This document shows, one piece after another, positions 1 through 11,000 of a stretch of 64,000 nt of DNA. The first letter of the stretch is position 1; every line of letters begins with the position of its first letter. A program made the position numbers and the translations under genes. The notes below the pieces were generated by a model. That model saw only the letters and a list, made by a program, of their open reading frames with translations, was not told the origin of the DNA and ran no database searches. The stretch comes from Ornithodoros turicata. Lineage: Eukaryota > Arthropoda > Arachnida > Ixodida > Argasidae. The stretch is from the NCBI RefSeq assembly GCF_037126465.1, contig NC_088201.1, positions 21,064,550-21,128,549 on the forward strand. The letters run 5' to 3'.

Positions 1-609
1 GTAAATACTGAAGGTACGAATGCACATGGGTGCAAAAGTCCCTATTCCTCTCTTCCCTATTGCTCTCTCTCTCTCTCTCGGATAAGTCATCGTGTAGGAG
101 CTAACATTTAGTACATTAGGCTGAAGTGCATTGTAGTTTGTTTTAATACATTGCGTAGCAGCTTAGATTGAAAGGTAGTCGTGTAAGGAATTATTTCTGA
201 ACAATTTGTCATGGATCCTATATCCGGCGTGAGCTCCGTTTTATCGGTTTCATTTCCATTCAAGGCCTTTCTCGTATAGTTCTGTCGCTTGGAAGGCAGG
301 ACTGTGCTGGTGCGCTATCACAAACGAACATGTCTCACATATGGACTACGCGTTCTAACTGTATAGTTTTAACGGTCAAAGTTGGTAGAAGAAGAAAGGT
401 ATAGAACATGGGACAACGGTCCGCACATGTGATGAGCAATGTTCTACTGCAAGATCTCTTGGAACAATGTTGTTCAAGGTAATGATGATAATTCGTGGCT
501 TTACGTCGCGAGACAACTGTGGCCATGAGCGACGGCCCATCAGTCGGTCTGCGGATTAATTTTGCGAACCTAGGAGTCTTTAACGTACACTGAAACCTCG
601 TTTTTAACG
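1..609. other. Gene-free left edge
   Basis: No exon recognised. A short CT microsatellite lies near 62-80. A stretch near 500-530 (CGCGAGACAACTGTGG) resembles the loop of the hairpin insertion at 1908-2053, so the region is probably repeat-derived. The short open frames here have no recognisable domain. Confidence 0.4.
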
Positions 610-770
610 TCCATTTCATTTAACGTCCCACGCTTAAGACGGCGTGTCTAAGCAACTGTACCCATGCCACCAAGTTTCCTGCGTCCTCAGCCGGGATTGA
701 ACCCGCAACCTTGGGACCAGGACGCGGACACGCTACCAACTGATCCACCGAGGTCGGTCTCAAAACTATC
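610..770 (-). repeat. tRNA-derived SINE
   Basis: Read on the minus strand, the region carries a pol III box A-like stretch (GATCAGTTGGTAGCGTG, 729-745) and a box B (GGTTCAATCCCGG, about 691-704), spaced as in a tRNA. Past the tRNA-like head the sequence runs on into a non-tRNA body ending near 610 (CTTAAGCGTGGGACGTTAAA). That is the layout of a tRNA-headed SINE rather than a functional tRNA: no full acceptor stem pairs. Tick genomes are known to carry such SINEs. Confidence 0.65.
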
Positions 771-1252
771 ATGTTCAAGGTGTGTCGCATTCCATTCACC
801 ATAATGGCATTCTCTAATTTCACCATAATTTCACCATTCCATTCACCATAATGGCATTCTCTAATCTAATTTTAGACGGTGCCTCGGTACTTCGTGTTTT
901 TATTTATTTTCGTTCAAACTATATACATATGTACAACTGGATCCCGCAATGTCTTTACTGCCAGCCAAGAGTTATGGCCACAGCACCGTCCATACAATAC
1001 TCGAGACTGGGACTCTTGTGTTAAACTTCCCAAACCTCGTACTAATTACGGCTTACAATCATTCCGGTATTTTGCTGGAAAGAATTGGAATTCCCTGTTA
1101 CTAATTATGAAAAGTGCGTGAAGCTTTCACGTGTTCAAGAGTTTGCTTGCAGATATACCGTGAAACTTGTTAAGCATGTGCACATTTTGAATTACTTTTT
1201 TGTTATCTTTTCCTCGGCAAGAGTTTTGTTGGAGTTTTGTTAAGATATTTGA

Positions 1253-1433
1253 GTATACTATAGGATAGAAAACAACGAAATTGCACACCGGCTTGACGCA
1301 ACAAATAACAATTTTAATGCAGACGTTTGTTATTGTTGCGAAATTGTTATTTGTTGCGTCAAGCCGGTGTGCAATTTCGTTGTTTTCTATCATGACTTCT
1401 CCTGGCTTCTGGAATATTTTTGTATACTATAGG
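1253..1433 (+). repeat. Hairpin insertion with 12-bp direct repeats (family H1)
   Basis: Two arms of about 49 bp (1265-1313 and 1341-1390) are essentially perfect inverted copies around a 27-nt loop. They are followed by a single-copy tail (CATGACTTCTCCTGGCTTCT, then GGAATATTTTT). The whole is bracketed by identical 12-bp repeats GTATACTATAGG (1253-1264 and 1422-1433), read as a target-site duplication. The copy at 33200-33353 shares the GCCGGTG arm motif and the tail. Duplication length and one-sided tail fit a retroposed, 5'-inverted insertion better than a DNA transposon. Confidence 0.7.
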
Positions 1434-1907
1434 GACCGCATTAGAGGCTTGCCTCGCGGTCCTGTTTTCAGGACTTGTATAAATATCTAATGTACCCAAT
1501 AAAAATATTTCTCTCTCTCTCTCTTGAAGATGACTGTTCCCCATGCGATTATGTTGACGACGTTGAAATGACGTTCTAGTGTTCATCATTATGCGAATAA
1601 TTATGACCTGCATATATTAAAAGCAGGATATATGTTGTCATCTCTTTGGCTGGTTTGTGGCGTGTGATTGCCGAGCGGCCTTCCAGGCATCCACGAAATT
1701 CTGCATCTCCTCCAAATAGGTATTTCTTGCGATTCCCGAACTTCAGTATTCCTAGGTCTACCAGTGGTCCAGTGATTTCTTGCCGTGGATTACTGTAGTA
1801 TGATGCGTGTGATGGACGTGGTGAATGCTGCGAGAACATGCACATTTATAACATAAACGAAGTGCAGGAGAAACGACCCATGTATAATGCTATGTATTGT
1901 TATGAAG
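1434..1907. other. Gene-free stretch with CT microsatellite
   Basis: No exon recognised. A poly-A-signal-like AATAAAAATATTT is followed by a CT run near 1497-1525, reminiscent of a retroelement 3' end. Confidence 0.3.
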
Positions 1908-2053
1908 GGAATTGCCTCAGGACGGGAGCCGCCGATATTTCGAACAGAGACTGTTCTTCTTTTGCGCGAGACAACTATGACGAGCGACTACAACTGGGCG
2001 AGACAACCGTCTCTGTTCGAAATATCGGCGGATCTCGTCCTGAGGCAATTCCT
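1908..2053. repeat. Inverted-repeat hairpin
   Basis: Arms 1908-1951 and 2010-2053 pair with only a few mismatches (core GCCGATATTTCGAACAGAGA) around a loop of about 58 nt. The loop contains two GCGAGACAAC units, a motif also seen near 505-516. The 3' flank (ACCGGTTCGCTGGATTTCT) vaguely resembles the tail of family H1. I could not define a target-site duplication. Confidence 0.55.
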
Positions 2054-2468
2054 TTAATACTTCCCTACCGGTTCGCTGGATTTCTACCCGTCTACGTTAT
2101 TTATCGTTAGGCGTGGAAATGCGAGATGCGCGATGATTCAAGACATAATAACCCAATGCATAGGCAGCAAGTGTGGACACGTTACGTTGGACCATGGCTA
2201 TGCTTCCCTCGAACTAGCATATTAATAAACTGAATATACCAAATAAAAAATTATACCATTCTGTGACACCTAATACACCACTCTATTGCACTCTAACAAG
2301 GGAGTAATTTTAGTCCTTTGGGGGACTAAATGCGTTGCGAAGTTTCGGGACCTGCTGACAGTACTGATGAGTACACTACAGGGTCAGTGATTGCAATAGA
2401 AGCTGCAATTACTCCCCAGTCCCCCGTTTACTCCTTTTCTATGGTATATAGGTAATAACGATCGAAAC

Positions 2469-2777
2469 TTACTGCACAGGTGCAGGAACAATTGGCGGAG
2501 GCGGAGGAGGCGGGGGAGGCTGGTATCCGCCATATCCGTAACCTCCATATCCCCCGTAACCACCGTAGCCGCCGTAGCCTCCGTAGCCGCCGTAGCCACC
2601 GTAGCCGCCGTAGAGGTTTCCGTGGCCACCAAGAAAGTGGCCACCGAGGCCACCACCGTAGATGCTCATTACGGCTGCCAGCTTATGCAGCGTTGTCTGT
2701 TCACAAGGCCTCATGAATGCAACCAGAAGTAAAGCTGTTAACATCCACCCATCCATGGTTGACACTGGGATGCAGAT
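2469..2777 (-). CDS. Small secreted glycine/tyrosine-rich protein (cuticle/cement-like)
   Basis: Minus-strand exon. A good acceptor (pyrimidine-rich, TTTCAG) ends at 2778, leaving 21 nt of 5' UTR before an ATG at 2756; the frame runs 95 codons to a TAA at 2471-2469. The N-terminus (MDGWMLTALLLVAF) is hydrophobic and fits a signal peptide. The body has Gly-Gly-His/Leu turns, then about eight GGY units, and ends in a run of nine prolines and PAPVQ. Low-complexity Gly-Tyr proteins of this size are typical of arthropod cuticle and tick salivary cement, a family-level guess. The stop overlaps a perfect donor (CA|GTAAGT), so a further 3' exon is possible. An upstream non-coding exon is implied but not located. 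Confidence 0.6.
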   Translation of the reverse strand: MCIPVSTMDGWMLTALLLVAFMRPCEQTTLHKLAAVMSIYGGGLGGHFLGGHGNLYGGYGGYGGYGGYGGYGGYGGYGGYGYGGYQPPPPPPPPPIVPAPVQ

Positions 2778-4460
2778 CTGAAAGCAACGTAAGTTTGAGA
2801 AAAATGAGTATTCCAAGTGTATAGTTGGACTTGCATCGCCTTAGTTTATTTTATTGGCAGTTCTTCGATATGCGTATGAACGATCTGAACACAAAGATGA
2901 TCTCAGAACTACAAAGATATTATCTTTGAGATTTCCTTTGTGTTCAGTGTTCGTTGCTGCGTGAGAGCAGTAATTAAGTATTTCCGACCAATAAACGTTA
3001 GTTGCGCGTTAGCAGTTGTTCGTGTATGTTCCTTGGTCTACGTTTCCTAGCTGACTCATTGAGATGGATATGTATACCAACTACCCCGCTTGTCTACGCT
3101 TGTGTAGACTGAGCTACGTACACAGTAAGTCTATGAAACGCAATTGATGCAGGACGAAGAGGAGTCACACAACGACACTACTCAAGAATGAATATAACTC
3201 GTGACGTTGCTGCCGCATACGTGTCACACAGGTGATGCACTTTTTTTTTTTTTTTTTCACAGATTGGGGAGGGGCGGTTTGGCCCTGCAGGGCCAGACCA
3301 CCCCTCCCCAATCTGTCTAACCTATAACCTGATGTACATGATTCAACGCTTTACCTTTCACAAGATGGCAGCGTGTCCAATGTTGAATATGTGTTATTAC
3401 CCGCGGGCTCGGGAGGGGGGGGGGGGGGGGTAATTGCCCCCAACCCCACCCGTACGCCGGCATTGGTGTCACTCTTAATCACCAAAAGCATAATACGAAA
3501 ACTTCATAAGGGGGAAAGTCACACAGTGGGAAACTCAATCATCGTACCCCCAATCTCCACGTAGCGGTTTATACAAAATTACATTTCTTTTACTATGAAG
3601 ATACTGGCACAACAGGCTATCACCCGACGAGACGTGGTAAAGAGCGGAGTTGTGAAAGAGATGCTTCTCTGCTGATACTTCGTCTTCATCGGATTCAGAT
3701 ATACCGCATAGAAACGAAACGGCAGTAGCATATATGGTGTACTCACCCTTTCACACGGTGTCAGGAGTCAGAAATGCATCCGTCGTGTGGCAGAACGAAT
3801 CTGATCTGATGCTTCGTTCTCGGTGCCGTACGGTTTTATGAGGGAGCACATTTTAATTACCAAATCACCCAAGCGAAAGACGAGAACTGTGTGTAAAAGC
3901 CGAGGAAAGTTCAGACCCGCAGCGTGCCTCCGCGGCAGTGGACGGAGATCACGGTTTCCTTATGCGGTGCGGTTTCTCCGCTTCCTTTACAGATACTCTG
4001 TTCAGCGATGCATTGGAAGCTACATTTGTATACTCGTATGTTTGTCGCATTACAACGGGAATGCGTTTGGTTCGTTGCGCACCAATTCTTATGAAACTTT
4101 ACCTGAAATGGGAAGATTCACCGAAGCCTTTCCAGTATATGTGCGCTATACAGATATGTCTGCTCTGATGGTGGCAAAAAGAGACCACAGTGTCTTCGCC
4201 ACAGAATTTCAGCAGGAGTGTCTATTTGGCCAGAGGCTTGTGAGGGTTAAGTATCGTTTTTTGTTGTTGTTGAAATTTTAATTGAAAATTTAATCTTGGT
4301 CTCGTTGCGAGCAGTTACGAATTGTGCCTGGTACAGACAAGCAAAATCCTCAAGCTGGTTTTTCCCGGTCCCCTTCGTCACCGACCACGTCAAAGAAGCA
4401 GTACAGATCCATGTGGCGTATTTTGACACCAACTCCTTCTACGCTGCAATTAATGGTATC
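2778..4460. other. Intergenic, few recognisable elements
   Basis: Contains the short palindrome described separately, a G run at 3414-3430 and unrecognised sequence. The open frame at 3823-4281 has no domain I recognise and no splice or start context; I do not call it a gene. Confidence 0.4.
3259..3316. repeat. Near-perfect palindrome next to a T17 run
   Basis: A GC-rich inverted repeat with arms of about 29 bp and no loop (centre CCCTGCAGGG at about 3283-3292) pairs with two mismatches. It directly abuts 17 consecutive T at 3241-3257. Confidence 0.7.
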
Positions 4461-4462
4461 CG

Positions 4463-4600
4463 CGGGCGGATCCAGGATTTTTCTGAGGAGAGGGTTCAGC
4501 CCCGGAAAGCATCCTATATACACTACCTAAGGTCAATTGAGCACTGTGTGATGACAGAAATCGAGAGGGGGGTCCGGACCCTCCCTCTAGATCCGCGCCT
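4463..4600 (+). repeat. Short MITE, GGCGGATCCA-ended family (copy 1)
   Basis: Starts GGGCGGATCCAGGATTTTT and ends near CTAGATCCGCGCCT, inverted ends about 138 bp apart. Internal phrases (AGGTCAATT..CACT, GACAGAAAT.GAG) recur in the copy at 41838-41998, so this is a dispersed non-autonomous family. Confidence 0.6.
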
Positions 4601-4789
4601 AATCTTATCTATTGTTACTCATTTAGATTATGCATACTGCTCCTCTCATCTCTCCACGAAATCATTCATCCGTTAGAGATTTTGTAGAAACTCTAATTGT
4701 CAAAATGACTATCCCGGGAAACAATGTGCATTGTTTTCCAGTGTTATCTGCTCTGATAGCTTAATCGCAGATAACACGGCAAGAAGAAT

Positions 4790-5055
4790 GAACCTTTTTC
4801 ACATACGCGTCGTAGCCTAGCGGCCCTCCAGCGAACCACGCCCGGAGAGCATCAAAACAAATCCACGTGGCTAGCACAAAGGGCCACACCGGTCCGGAGT
4901 GGAACCAACGAGCAGGCGCCGTTTGTGCGGTCTCCCCACTGGTCCCCACTTCTGTCGTTCCCATACTGCGCCATCTAGTGAAGATGGAAATAACCCTCTC
5001 CGGCGCCTTAAGGTCATACGCATGCGCATAGGCCGTTATGAAAAAGGTCCATTTC
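4790..5055. repeat. Possible MITE with weak terminal inverted repeats
   Basis: The left end (GAACCTTTTTCACATACGCG) and the inverse of the right end (GGACCTTTTTCATAACGGCC) match imperfectly about 265 bp apart. No second copy in the window supports it. Confidence 0.25.
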
Positions 5056-5282
5056 GAAAGTCCCAGATTGTTCGGGAGGAGGAGCGGATGTGAGATGGTT
5101 GAGTGTTTGTAAGCGTGCATTGTTTCCACGAATAAAATTATTCGCTGGCAGTCAGTGCGTGTGTTGTCTCCTGTCTGTCCTTAGGCCAACAACGGCGAGC
5201 ACTTTCACCACCACCATCGTGTTTGTCCTTTATTGTCTTCCTCTGTACTGTTTTCTTTCTTTCTTTTTTTTAAAGATTGTAG

Positions 5283-5808
5283 CAGTGATGGCCAGTAGTT
5301 AACTACATGTAGTTAAACTACTAGTTAAACTACCTGATTGTAGTTAAAAAGTAGTTATCAACTACTTGCAGAAATGTAGTGTGCAACTACTAGTTAAACT
5401 ACTATTTCGGCTAGTTAACTACAGTAGTTAGGTTACTGCAGGCGCCAACTGCTTCCGATTTTGCCGCAAGCTTTACGGCACAATCGTGCTTCCGACTTTT
5501 ACCTTGAGCTAGTTGTTTGATGAGAAAGGAGGTGCAGAACAATTGTGCTGTGCATGTGTACTAAATTTTCACTTTTATCACTGCTTGTGATTCGCATTTA
5601 GGTGTCCAAGAACACTATAGAATGGGATTGGTGTTGATGGACAATGTTAAGTAGTTAGAGGTGTAGTTAAAATACATTGCAGTAGTTTTAACAGCAGTTT
5701 TAACTACCTCCCCGGAAAAGTAGTTGAACTACTAGTTAAACTACTTCATCGCAAAGTACTTAGTAGTTATAGTTAAACTACTGTAGAAGTAGTTAGTGGC
5801 CATCACTG
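5283..5808. mobile_element. hAT-type MITE, TAGTTAAACTAC-rich (copy 1)
   Basis: Terminal inverted repeats CAGTGATGGCCA / TGGCCATCACTG bound 526 bp built from many TAGTTAAACTAC-like units. The flanks are an 8-bp duplication with one mismatch (GATTGTAG 5275-5282; GATTTTAG 5809-5816), as for hAT elements. No transposase. A longer copy lies at 51881-52838. Confidence 0.85.
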
Positions 5809-5816
5809 GATTTTAG

Positions 5817-8064
5817 ATTCATACACTTGTTGAGTGATATGCAGCCACTACCATAATGTGCCTTCATCCGATGGTGTATGTCGATGGGTTTCACCCCCCC
5901 CCCCTTTCACTCATAAGAAAACGGATGACGGACAGTTGCTCCTCCTTGGTGCAGTCATTTTTAATCAGTTGTCGCATGCTTGCACGTGCGACGCGGAGGT
6001 CGCAAAACACAACGTACAGAATAGAAGGCCTACACTACTCGCAGCAAGAATATTAAGGAGATAAAGTCCAAAAGTTTAATTGAAGTTGTAAGGTTAGTTA
6101 TTGAATCACCCTCATATCACATGTATTGTGCAACAAAATAAAATATTAATCGAGTCTATTTGTTGTACGCGCTCGAAACACGACATAGGACATAGGATTC
6201 TGTAAAAAATGTAATGACAAAGTAACGTCATTACTTGATGAAAGTAATGCATTAGACATGCAACATTACTACGCCTGAAGAAGTAATATAATAAATGTAA
6301 TGCATTACTTTACAAAACTGCAATGAGTAATGGCAATACAGTACAAAATAAAAGTACAATATGATTAATTCTACGACACGGAGGGTCGAGGTGCTATCCC
6401 GTTGAATAAGGTGGCTACAAACAAAAAACAGCACTATCGATCCCACATGAAAGTCAAACGAATGGCAACAATAGCTGTGTAGCATTACAGAGCATATAGT
6501 CATATCGTGCAGCATGTACACGAATTACATTATTTTCACATAGAAATGTAGAAAATCCAGCGGAACGGTAAAGAAGTGTCAAAGGGAAAGAGCCTCCTCT
6601 ATCCTTGCTGTTGACGTCTCAAGCTGTGTCTATGTTGAGATACGTCGACACCCTTGGAATCCGGTCGATGGGAGTGCAGTGAAGCTCATTAGGAAGTGCT
6701 TCGCACGGCCTACACTCTTAGTTTCACAGTATCATGCAGAGCGTAAAAAAGCTACACGAGGAAGCCTTTGACGTCCTCGTCTACGCGCTCGGATGACTTC
6801 TTAGTTCCGTGAATAGATGGGGCTTTACAAAGAGACACATGTGGGTGGTGATACTGATTTGAATGTCGTGTTTCGCCGCAACGCAAAACAACTCGCACCT
6901 GTTTCGGGATACTTTTCTCTCTCTCCCTCTCTCTCTCTCTCTTTTTTTTTTTTTTTCATGCTATAGCGGCCAAGCTAGACACGAAGACAAACGGGTAAAA
7001 AAAGACGAGACAACTGCTATCTCGCAACTGACGTTTATTAGGCCACAGAAACAAGTGTTAAACAACACAAGCATGAACAAAACAAAGAGGCATGCGCATG
7101 ATAACCTATATAGCGCGCGCAGGTTCTCAGAGCACGCGTCCACAGAGCCTGTCCATTATTTATGACTGGTTACTTTTTTTTTTTTTTCATATCAGTTCAT
7201 GGTTATTGTGCTCATTCACAGCGAAGTCTGTTGAGTTAGCCTTGGCAGCACGGCAAAAGTCAGCCGTCAGGACATAAAATTCTGATGCAAACAAGCTAGC
7301 TCCCTGAAAGCTGCTGACTAGCTGAACAGAAGAAGGAGGAAATATCTGTTTATTTACAAAAATTGGAGCTCGGTGACACCTATCAGGAGTCTGGTGCTCC
7401 ACTCCTTGGAAGGTCGCAATGACGCGAAAATAGAATATGAAAAGTGATAGACAAAACAGAGCGAACACACATACACACACAAGCAGGAGAAACATGTGTA
7501 CATGGGGATGCATCCCAGAGCTTAGGTGATGATTTCATTTATATGCTTGTAAAAAACAAAAACAAAAAAAAACGTATGTTGGGCAAGAGAACACATACAC
7601 AAAACAGGTACACAGGACAAAAAATATGAGTCTTGTCTTGTGTTCCTTGAACGTTTCCCTCAGTCTCGAGGAAACAATACCTTCCTCGAATTTACACCAG
7701 CTTGCTCGCATCCTACTTTTATGTTCAAGAATTATGAACCCGCGCTCTCTTACAAGACCACGCACACGGTGGTTTCGGTTTCTTTTTTGTCGACGGCATT
7801 ACTGAAGTGAACGCGAGCAACTATGGGTTTGCGAGTCAAATCACGACGTGAGTCGTGAATAGACTGAAGTGGTCTGAAGTGTTTGCAAGTATTTTTTGCA
7901 ATGTTTTGAGCCTTCGTCATGCTTCAACGACCACGATATGTAAAGGTCTTACCTGTTTTAGGCAATGTTTGTTCATCACACCGACGTGCTTAAAGGGATA
8001 AAGTCGTTTGCAGATTAGTTGACACGCAAGGCGACATTGATGCCTCCTCAAGACTGGCAAGGAG
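5817..8064. other. Upstream region of the alsin gene
   Basis: No exon or promoter element recognised with confidence. It holds AT-rich sequence, CT and poly-T runs at 6918-6956, and a stretch near 7018-7045 (CTATCTCGCAACTGACGTTTATT) resembling the loop of the hairpin insertion at 51468-51660. The alsin 5' UTR and promoter probably lie in the last few hundred bases. Confidence 0.4.
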
Positions 8065-8078
8065 ATGGAAATGACGGA
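8065..8078 (+). other. ALS2: Inferred alsin start exon
   Basis: ATG GAA ATG ACG GA followed by GTGAGTT. Splicing to 8521 gives MEMTDVAEDLG in frame, and the next exon has no usable ATG before the first RCC1 repeat. The 5' UTR continues upstream. Only transcript data can settle it. Confidence 0.5.
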
Positions 8079-11000
8079 GTGAGTTGGCTACAACCTACAA
8101 CAGTGTATTTTATGAAAATGACAGTGTTTGTGTTTGAGGCTATGACGCCCTTTGAGGTCCGAGTTATTGAAAAACACGACCTTCGTTGTCTAGTTGCATG
8201 CAATTCATTGAGGCAAACGTGAATTTCCCAATTGCGATTAGCAAATTTTTCGTTTAGAATATTATTGGTATAATCAGTTTAAAATCTCTTTTTCAAGCCA
8301 CGTGATGTCTCCTTGTCCTGGGCGTCATTTAAAACGCACCTTTTGTTTTTTCACTCCATATTATAATATGACAATGTACTAGAACATGTACAGGGTGTGT
8401 GCAGATAAAGTACTGTATACCCCCGTCTGTGCATGTAAAGCGTTATGGGTATACTTATCTGCACACACCCTGTACTATATCCCGTGTCTTTTTTCTAATT
8501 GCATGTATTTTTCCCTTCAGTGTTGCTGAAGATCTAGGGCCCCCTGAACTACAGGGTACTTTGTGGACATGCAACACTCCACAGTCCTCTGTTACCATTA
8601 GCCAGCATACAGTCACATCCCTAGCCTTTGGGACTCACCACTGTTTATTTCTTACTAAGCGAGGCCAAGTCTACTCATTTGGAAAGAATACTTTTGGTCA
8701 GCTAGGGTCTGGTGATACTACAGATCACTCTCATGTTCCCTTTTATGTTTCTGCTATTCCCTCTGAAGTGAGCTCTGTGGCTTGTGGTCCGCATCACAGT
8801 GCAGCACTTACTACGGATGGTCATGTGTACATGTGGGGAAAAAATGACTTTGGGCAATGTGGACAATGCGAAGATGTACTATACAGTCCGAAACTTGTTC
8901 ACATTCAAGAAGCCTGTGGAAACTGCCAAGAGTGTGGCACCATGGTTTACAAGCCAGTTTTTGTGACAGCTATTTCATGTGGTCCAACTCATTCCCTTGC
9001 TGTTACTAACAAACATGATATCTTTTCTTGGGGCTCTGGTTCCCAGCTGGGATTAGGGTCTGCGGAACGAACCCTTCCCCAGAGAATTGAGTTTCTTCGT
9101 GGCCACGAAGTTATATCCATTGCATCTGGAGAGACTCATACCCTTGCTGTTACTGCAAGAACTCCGTATCTTGATGTTGATGATCCAACTGTGATTTGTG
9201 ATGCATGTGCAGCAAATGGGATTGTATGCCCTCTTGGACTTCCATGCTTGAGCCCAGGATCACCCAGTTCAACTACAGCAAACTTTGAAAGAGTCACAGA
9301 AGTCAAACCAGCTGACTTTAAGCAGGGCCAAAACTCTCAAGTACATACTGCAGGCCCTAATCCAACGTGCCAAACTGATGTCATCCTTAACCATGAGGCC
9401 ACAGCTACTAAAAATGATTGTAACTTGGTTGAAGACAGTACAAACCTTAGTGTCATAGAACCCAGCAAGGCTGGATGCAACAGCTTTGAGGACAGTGGTG
9501 GCACTGTTGCTGGAGCAGTTGCTTTGGATGTTGAACCTATTGTGAATCCCAGAGATATGCCACCTGCAAGTGCTTCGGAAACCAAGGAAAAGTCACCACC
9601 TAGCGGTCAGATAGAAACTGGTGAAGATGTTCAGCTTCGCAGGCCTTATCTTTCGGATCGTACGCGGTCACCTTCACTTCCAGGAAAACGGACTTCTTCA
9701 ATACTTGATGACCCTGAGCTAGCCATGGAATTCTTAGACAGACAGATGGGCCATAAACCCCGTGATCGGCAACAGAAGTTTATTCCATTAGAGCTGAATG
9801 GTGGTACAAGTGCAGCAAGTACTTCAACTACGACTTCGACATCGGTTGTTAAAAATGTCCTCTCAAGAATGTCCTCAACAGTTTCTGATCGCTTAAGTTT
9901 CATTGCGCTAGGCCCACGCTTGAGCCACGCTTCACATGATGGGTCTACAGAGTCATTTGAGTTTTTAGAGGTTGACAGGTCCTCTGGCAGCCAGCTAGAA
10001 AATGTAGATGCTGGGAGGAACTCGCATGCATTGTCAAGCTCCGAAGAAAAGGAGAGTTCATGTACAGAAGCAAATAAGAAGGAACCCAGGAACATGTGCA
10101 CAGAATTCCAAGTCTGGAGCTGGGGAAAAGGCACTCATGGGCAACTTGGGCATGGAGATGAAATTGACAGGTATGGCTGTGTTTAACCTATGAGATATGT
10201 GAGGGCACATCGCCAGGGTCCTTGGAATGTGTTTAACGCAAGTTATCTTATTTCTTGAGGTCAGTACGTGATATCTTGTCTGTCAACCTTAACCATTGTT
10301 ACCATGTTGCGGCCATGCTGTAGCATAGTCTACTACTTTTTTTCTGGAACCTTTTTAGATTTTTAAGTTTTCAGGTATTTTCATAAAAAGTACGGATAGA
10401 ATTTTAATGTTTCTCTTGGTTTCATGAAGTGGGAATTAGGTACTTCCATCAGTAGCTAGACTGAATGTCCCATTGATTTTGTATGTTTCCTTTATGTTGT
10501 ACATTATGCCCTTCAGAAGATATGCAACCTTCCTGAGTCCGGTACAAGACCAGATCTTGAGATACAAGATATTTGGCACTATGCCATACAGGCCATTATT
10601 CAAAGAAGCCTGTCTTTGATGCTCACTTTTTTCAGAAACCTTCTTGTGTCTTAATCATTAAAGCCTTGGTGCAAATAGCAATAAAAATATTGATCAACAT
10701 ACCCAAATTTCTTAAACGTTTAAAATGTCACCGTCAGTCAAATGTGACAGACTCGTGCAGTGCTATCATGGATCATGTTGAGCAATATTCATTTTAATGA
10801 GTTCAGTGTGTTCTTGAGCTGTCCGCAACGTGCAGTATTTAGATACCCTGTCAAATTTAGAACTATATTCTCAATGTCTCACATGTTTCTCCATTTAAAA
10901 GCTTTTCTTGTGTATTGTACTCCTCTCACCATTCGTCACTCTTAGAGAAATGTGTATGATCACCAGCAAGTCCTCACATGCCTCTCCGAGAGCATGCATT

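Noticed and set aside
686..760. Functional tRNA gene on the minus strand
   Set aside because: Boxes A and B are present but the acceptor stem does not close and SINE body follows; called a SINE instead. The same applies to 34807-34884.
4761..5129. 122-codon minus-strand open frame
   Set aside because: No domain or signal peptide; it lies inside a possible MITE.
8399..8520. In-frame extension of the large alsin exon upstream to an ATG at 8399
   Set aside because: It runs through a TA-flanked palindromic MITE and across a strong acceptor (TTTTTCCCTTCAG) ending at 8520; nothing in it resembles alsin.
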